DNA of 64,000 bases from Himantopus leucocephalus (taxonomy: Eukaryota > Chordata > Aves > Charadriiformes > Recurvirostridae): NCBI GenBank assembly GCA_003993805.1, contig RSEF01000020.1, positions 4,519,779 through 4,583,778 of the forward strand. The letters are read 5' to 3'. The notes below the pieces were generated by a model that was not told where the DNA came from, did no database searches, and worked only from the letters and a program-made list of their open reading frames with translations. Position 1 is the first letter of the stretch. The number at the start of each line of letters is the position of its first letter. This document shows positions 60,571 to 64,000 of the stretch, piece after piece. The position numbers were made by a program, and so were the translations under genes.

Positions 60571-63500
60571 CATCAATCTTGCCTCTTCTCCCTCCCTGTA
60601 TAAACGCTTTAACACACCGCCAAAGACAGTACATGCCTTCCCTCAAGGCAATGGCTGTAATATTGTTTGGTCCTAACGTGACCTGTACAAGTAGGGAAAA
60701 AGATACCATCTCTGTGGCTTGGAATTTTTGCCTTTCTCAGGGTTTATAATGTAAAACTGTCCATACTACTGCCAGAAAGGCAGACAGTCTGAGGGAAAGA
60801 CAGATGTAATTGAAACGGGAGTCTGTACGCTACAGGTGACCTGGGACGGTGTGCTTCATGTTCCTGCACGGGATTGGTTTGTCTCAGGCAGCGTTGGCCA
60901 AATTGCTGACCCGTGGGTTTATGCTGTCTCAGGTGCTCTCTGCAGCAAGGTGCACGCGTTTGCGTACAATGGAAAAAGGTGTCTGCCCAGCCATTCTCAA
61001 AGAAAGAAATAAGTCCCTGCCACTTGCAGAACGTATATCCATCTGTTGATCCTCCTTGCAAACGAAGAAAGGCAGTTAAAGTGGTGGAAGTGAGGTTAAT
61101 GCTTGGACCTTTACTTGGAAATAGGCCAGTAAAAAAGAAGTAAAAGAGCACAAAGAGTGGAAGATGATTAATTAAAATTTCTTTAGAACAAGGAGTCCGC
61201 TGGTGCTTCTCCAGGAACGTGGGGTCAAGTCCAAGTTCACGCTCACTGTCAGGTTGTACTTCACTATGTAAGTCTCAAACTCATCTGGAGAAGCGATGCA
61301 GTGAAATAATTTGCCATTTGCCTAGGAACACCCACAGATGTCCCGGGACATCCAAGAATGCAAAATTATTTCTGTAATAAGAGGGCAGTGGCACTGAATC
61401 AACAGGAAGACATACTTGGTGCATGTGATTCTCACGTGCAATTCATATGCTATCTGTTGAAACCGTGAAATATGGTAAAAATGGACCTGTGCGTCTGGAA
61501 AGCAGAAAGTCAATATCTGACAGACCTCAGCTGTGACTTTCACATAAGAGAACTTAAGTAGTTGTGGTGCATCTGTGGTGCATCTCAGCGCCCAATGCAC
61601 TACTCTTTTTGCCGCTTCACACAAAACTGTGGGGTTATTTTCCTTTTCCAGATTGAGGGAAATCTTCTCTTGGAAAGTATGCTTCCAAGCGCTTTAAGGA
61701 AGGAGCTTCTTTAACGCTTTTCCCACCCCTTTTTCCTAATGATCCTTTGACTATGATCTTTTTGCTTATACTTACCATCGGATGTAAACTCTCATCGTGA
61801 TGTGATAGTATTTGGCAAATGGTGACTTGTAATGGTGCAGTTTTGAGTAAATAAAAAAATTCTGGGCAAGGTTCAGCCTTCAGGAGAGCAGAGCTCTCTC
61901 TCTGCAGCGGTTATAGTGACAAATGTAAAACATTTGTACAAAGGGAGTATATTAGTCACCAGCTGTTATTATGAGTCTTTCACGTTCTTTAATGAGCGGA
62001 GTAGGCTTTAGGCAGCCAAGCAGGGGACTGTATGGCCCCTAAGTGCCTCTTACAGCCTTGTAAAACCAGGGCATGATCTTACCCTCTCTTATCTCTAACG
62101 TTACTTGCGAAACAAAACATACTGGTATTTGGCTTGCTAACCATAGATGCAAGCCACTGCAGAGCTTGAGGGTGTTTCATTAGAACTCCATTAAAAATGA
62201 ACAATCGAGATTTTGAAAAAAATAATCAGAATCCACAGAGCAAAGCGTCACAATATAAAACCTACCCCATCTCCTTTGCCTTTCCTGTGAATATGAGCGC
62301 GCGTTGCTTTTAATTTGTGGCTCTTGCAACTATTAGGAGTGGCAGAATACTTTTATTTATTTATCTGTTTATTGAAAGAGAGTTTTAAACCCCAGCACAA
62401 ATCTGGGCGCAGGCTTGTGAAAGAGAACTAGCAAAGGCTCAGCATGGTGGTGTTTTGTTCTGCTTTTAGATGCAATTTTATCCATTGCTGCAGCTGGCTG
62501 TTCCTCTTTTGACAGCCAGGCTCTTCAGACCATGTGCTTAGGATAGCTTATAAATTGCCAGGCTAGATACAGATGATTGTGTCTGGCAGAATGTCTTTAT
62601 GGTGTTGGTGGTAAAGGAAAAGCATATGTAATGCTATTGAATGCTGCTGGAAATATGATACCTGGCTGGTGCCTCGTGCCATCTATGATCCAAGTGATGG
62701 TGGTTCTGAAGTGACAGTCTGCTTGATATTGGTTTAAAACTATTTTCCCTTAGAAGTGGCAAGCCAGATGGATATCTAAACCAAACTTTAAGAGAATTTA
62801 AGACAGATGAACTCTGGAGGTTTTTTTGTCTCGAGATTATTAGGGCCCGGGGTGATTAAGCACCTCTGAGCTGTGCTAGCACCAGTTGCCGCTGAGATAT
62901 CTACACGTAGCTGCCAAAGAAAGGTCAATAAAAGGGTGACAAAAAGGAAAACAGATGCTTAGATATATTGAGAGATCAACACAGTTTTGAGGGTCTGCTC
63001 TCATCAGGAAGAAGATGAAATGCAAGGGAGATACTTTACATGGTGTCACTTGGAGATCTCAGGGAAGCAAGTGGCAGTAAACTGAAGTCATCAGGGAACC
63101 AAGTTCAAAGCAATGGTTTGGTACAGCATCCATGTACCGTTCAGCACAGAGAACCTCAGCCTTCCTCATTCAACATCCTCAAACTAACAAAGTTTCTTGA
63201 CTCGGTAACCACCATTTTCACACACCACCGATTCAGCCGCATGGCAAATCATAGTGAGAGAGAAAGGGCGATATTCTGAAAACGTTTGCAATTAACTTTG
63301 CTCGCCCAAGCTGTCTTTGGAAAACAGGTAGATATGAAAGTTCATAAACTTTTGCATTGTTGGGATCTTAGCATGGAGCGTCTGAAACTGTTTGCTTTTT
63401 AGCCATCTTTCTTTTACCAAGACGAGTTGACAATTCAAGATCTCCAAATGCTTGGGAAACAGAAAACTTCAGCATCTTTTGGTGTATTTTAACCTAATCA

Positions 63501-64000
63501 TATTACAAAATGTTGTTTGATCTTTAGCCTCTAAGGTGTTACTTGCTTATGTATAAACAAATTCACATTTTGAAATGAAAAGTTTGTTGCACTAGGAAAA
63601 AAACTAGGGATTATGGTTCCTAACTCTGTTACTGCCATGTGTAACTCCACTTGGCCTTTTTAATTAGTGCTTGCCTCAGTTAGGAAGCCTGTTGCGGGGG
63701 GAAGGCGCAGAATGTGCTCTGACCTCTCTCCTCCGGCGGTGGGACAGGGGCTCACGCCTGTGACCGAGCACGCCGGCTTTGTACGGCATTGCTGATGAAG
63801 TGAAGGGATCGTGTGCTGCTGGCTCTGAAGTGAAAACAATCACTCTGAAATCTCAGAGCTTCCTTAGAAATGTAAAAAAATGGGGTGGGAGCATAAGTTA
63901 ATTGTGCTTTTACACACTGTTATACTTGTCACCGTGCCAGACTCTACATTTCTTCCAAGGGTGAAATGAAAACTCCAAATTCATGTGGTTATGAAACAAT
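60571..64000. other. Unannotated non-coding sequence to the window end
   Basis: Contains an 11-base tandem duplication (tgtggtgcatc) at 61563-61584, a perfect hairpin ACAAATGT/ACATTTGT at 61919-61937 and another CTGGCTGT/ACAGCCAG at 62494-62519. The 135-codon minus-strand frame at 60744-61151 has no recognisable domain. No gene or TE identified. Confidence 0.45.

Noticed and set aside
60744..61151. 135-codon minus-strand frame
   Set aside because: No domain, no splice context and no codon bias that I can see. Its length is within the chance range for the window.
1..64000. CRISPR arrays, bacterial operons, tRNA or rRNA genes, retroviral LTRs
   Set aside because: No regularly spaced repeats with unique spacers, no tRNA B-box in a cloverleaf context, no rRNA sequence and no paired LTR-like direct repeats were seen. 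The repeat content is vertebrate.

Overview
The window looks like a vertebrate, most probably avian, nuclear scaffold. The clearest sign is two minus-strand fragments of a chicken-repeat-1 (CR1) LINE, one of which keeps the diagnostic avian CR1 3' end (around 59691-59760). Base composition is fairly AT-rich, interspersed-repeat density is low, and old MIR/L2-type relics are still readable. All of this fits a bird. I cannot name the species.

I find no protein-coding gene that I can recognise and no rRNA, tRNA, CRISPR or operon structure. Open reading frames are short, overlap on both strands and do not resemble families I know. The longest (206 codons, minus strand, 44260-44880) lies in a CpG-rich patch where stops are rare. 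The window is therefore best read as intergenic 'gene desert' or the inside of a very long intron. A few places have good splice-site motifs that could mark non-coding or micro exons (30.8-31.5 kb, 41.9-42.6 kb, 49.8-50.1 kb). None is proven.

Layout: 0-8.5 kb is plain AT-rich sequence with MIR relics and one false duplication at a single N. At 8.5-9.6 kb there is a compact block rich in transcription-factor-like motifs with a perfect 10-bp hairpin. At 11.1 and 15.0 kb there are two more near-identical duplications, each split by a single N, which look like unmerged assembly overlaps. Between 21 and 29 kb lie a 20-bp x4 tandem repeat and several regulatory-looking blocks (22.7-23.0, 24.0-24.3, 26.3-26.5, 28.1-28.5 kb) plus a CpG cluster at 25.3 kb. 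A 100-N gap sits at 31966-32065. From 33 to 49 kb there are MIR relics, CpG clusters at 36.3 and 44.3 kb, and regulatory-looking blocks at 43.8, 46.9 and 48.4 kb. A second 100-N gap is at 53167-53266, followed by the longer CR1 fragment (53.7-54.15 kb). The last 10 kb is ordinary AT-rich DNA with the second CR1 fragment.

The pattern of gene-free DNA with spaced motif-dense blocks is typical of the regulatory landscape of a developmental transcription-factor gene, but that is inference: conservation could not be measured here. I did not find a new biological system. The most solid leads are the assembly artefacts, the small tandem repeat, and a short list of candidate enhancers and exons.
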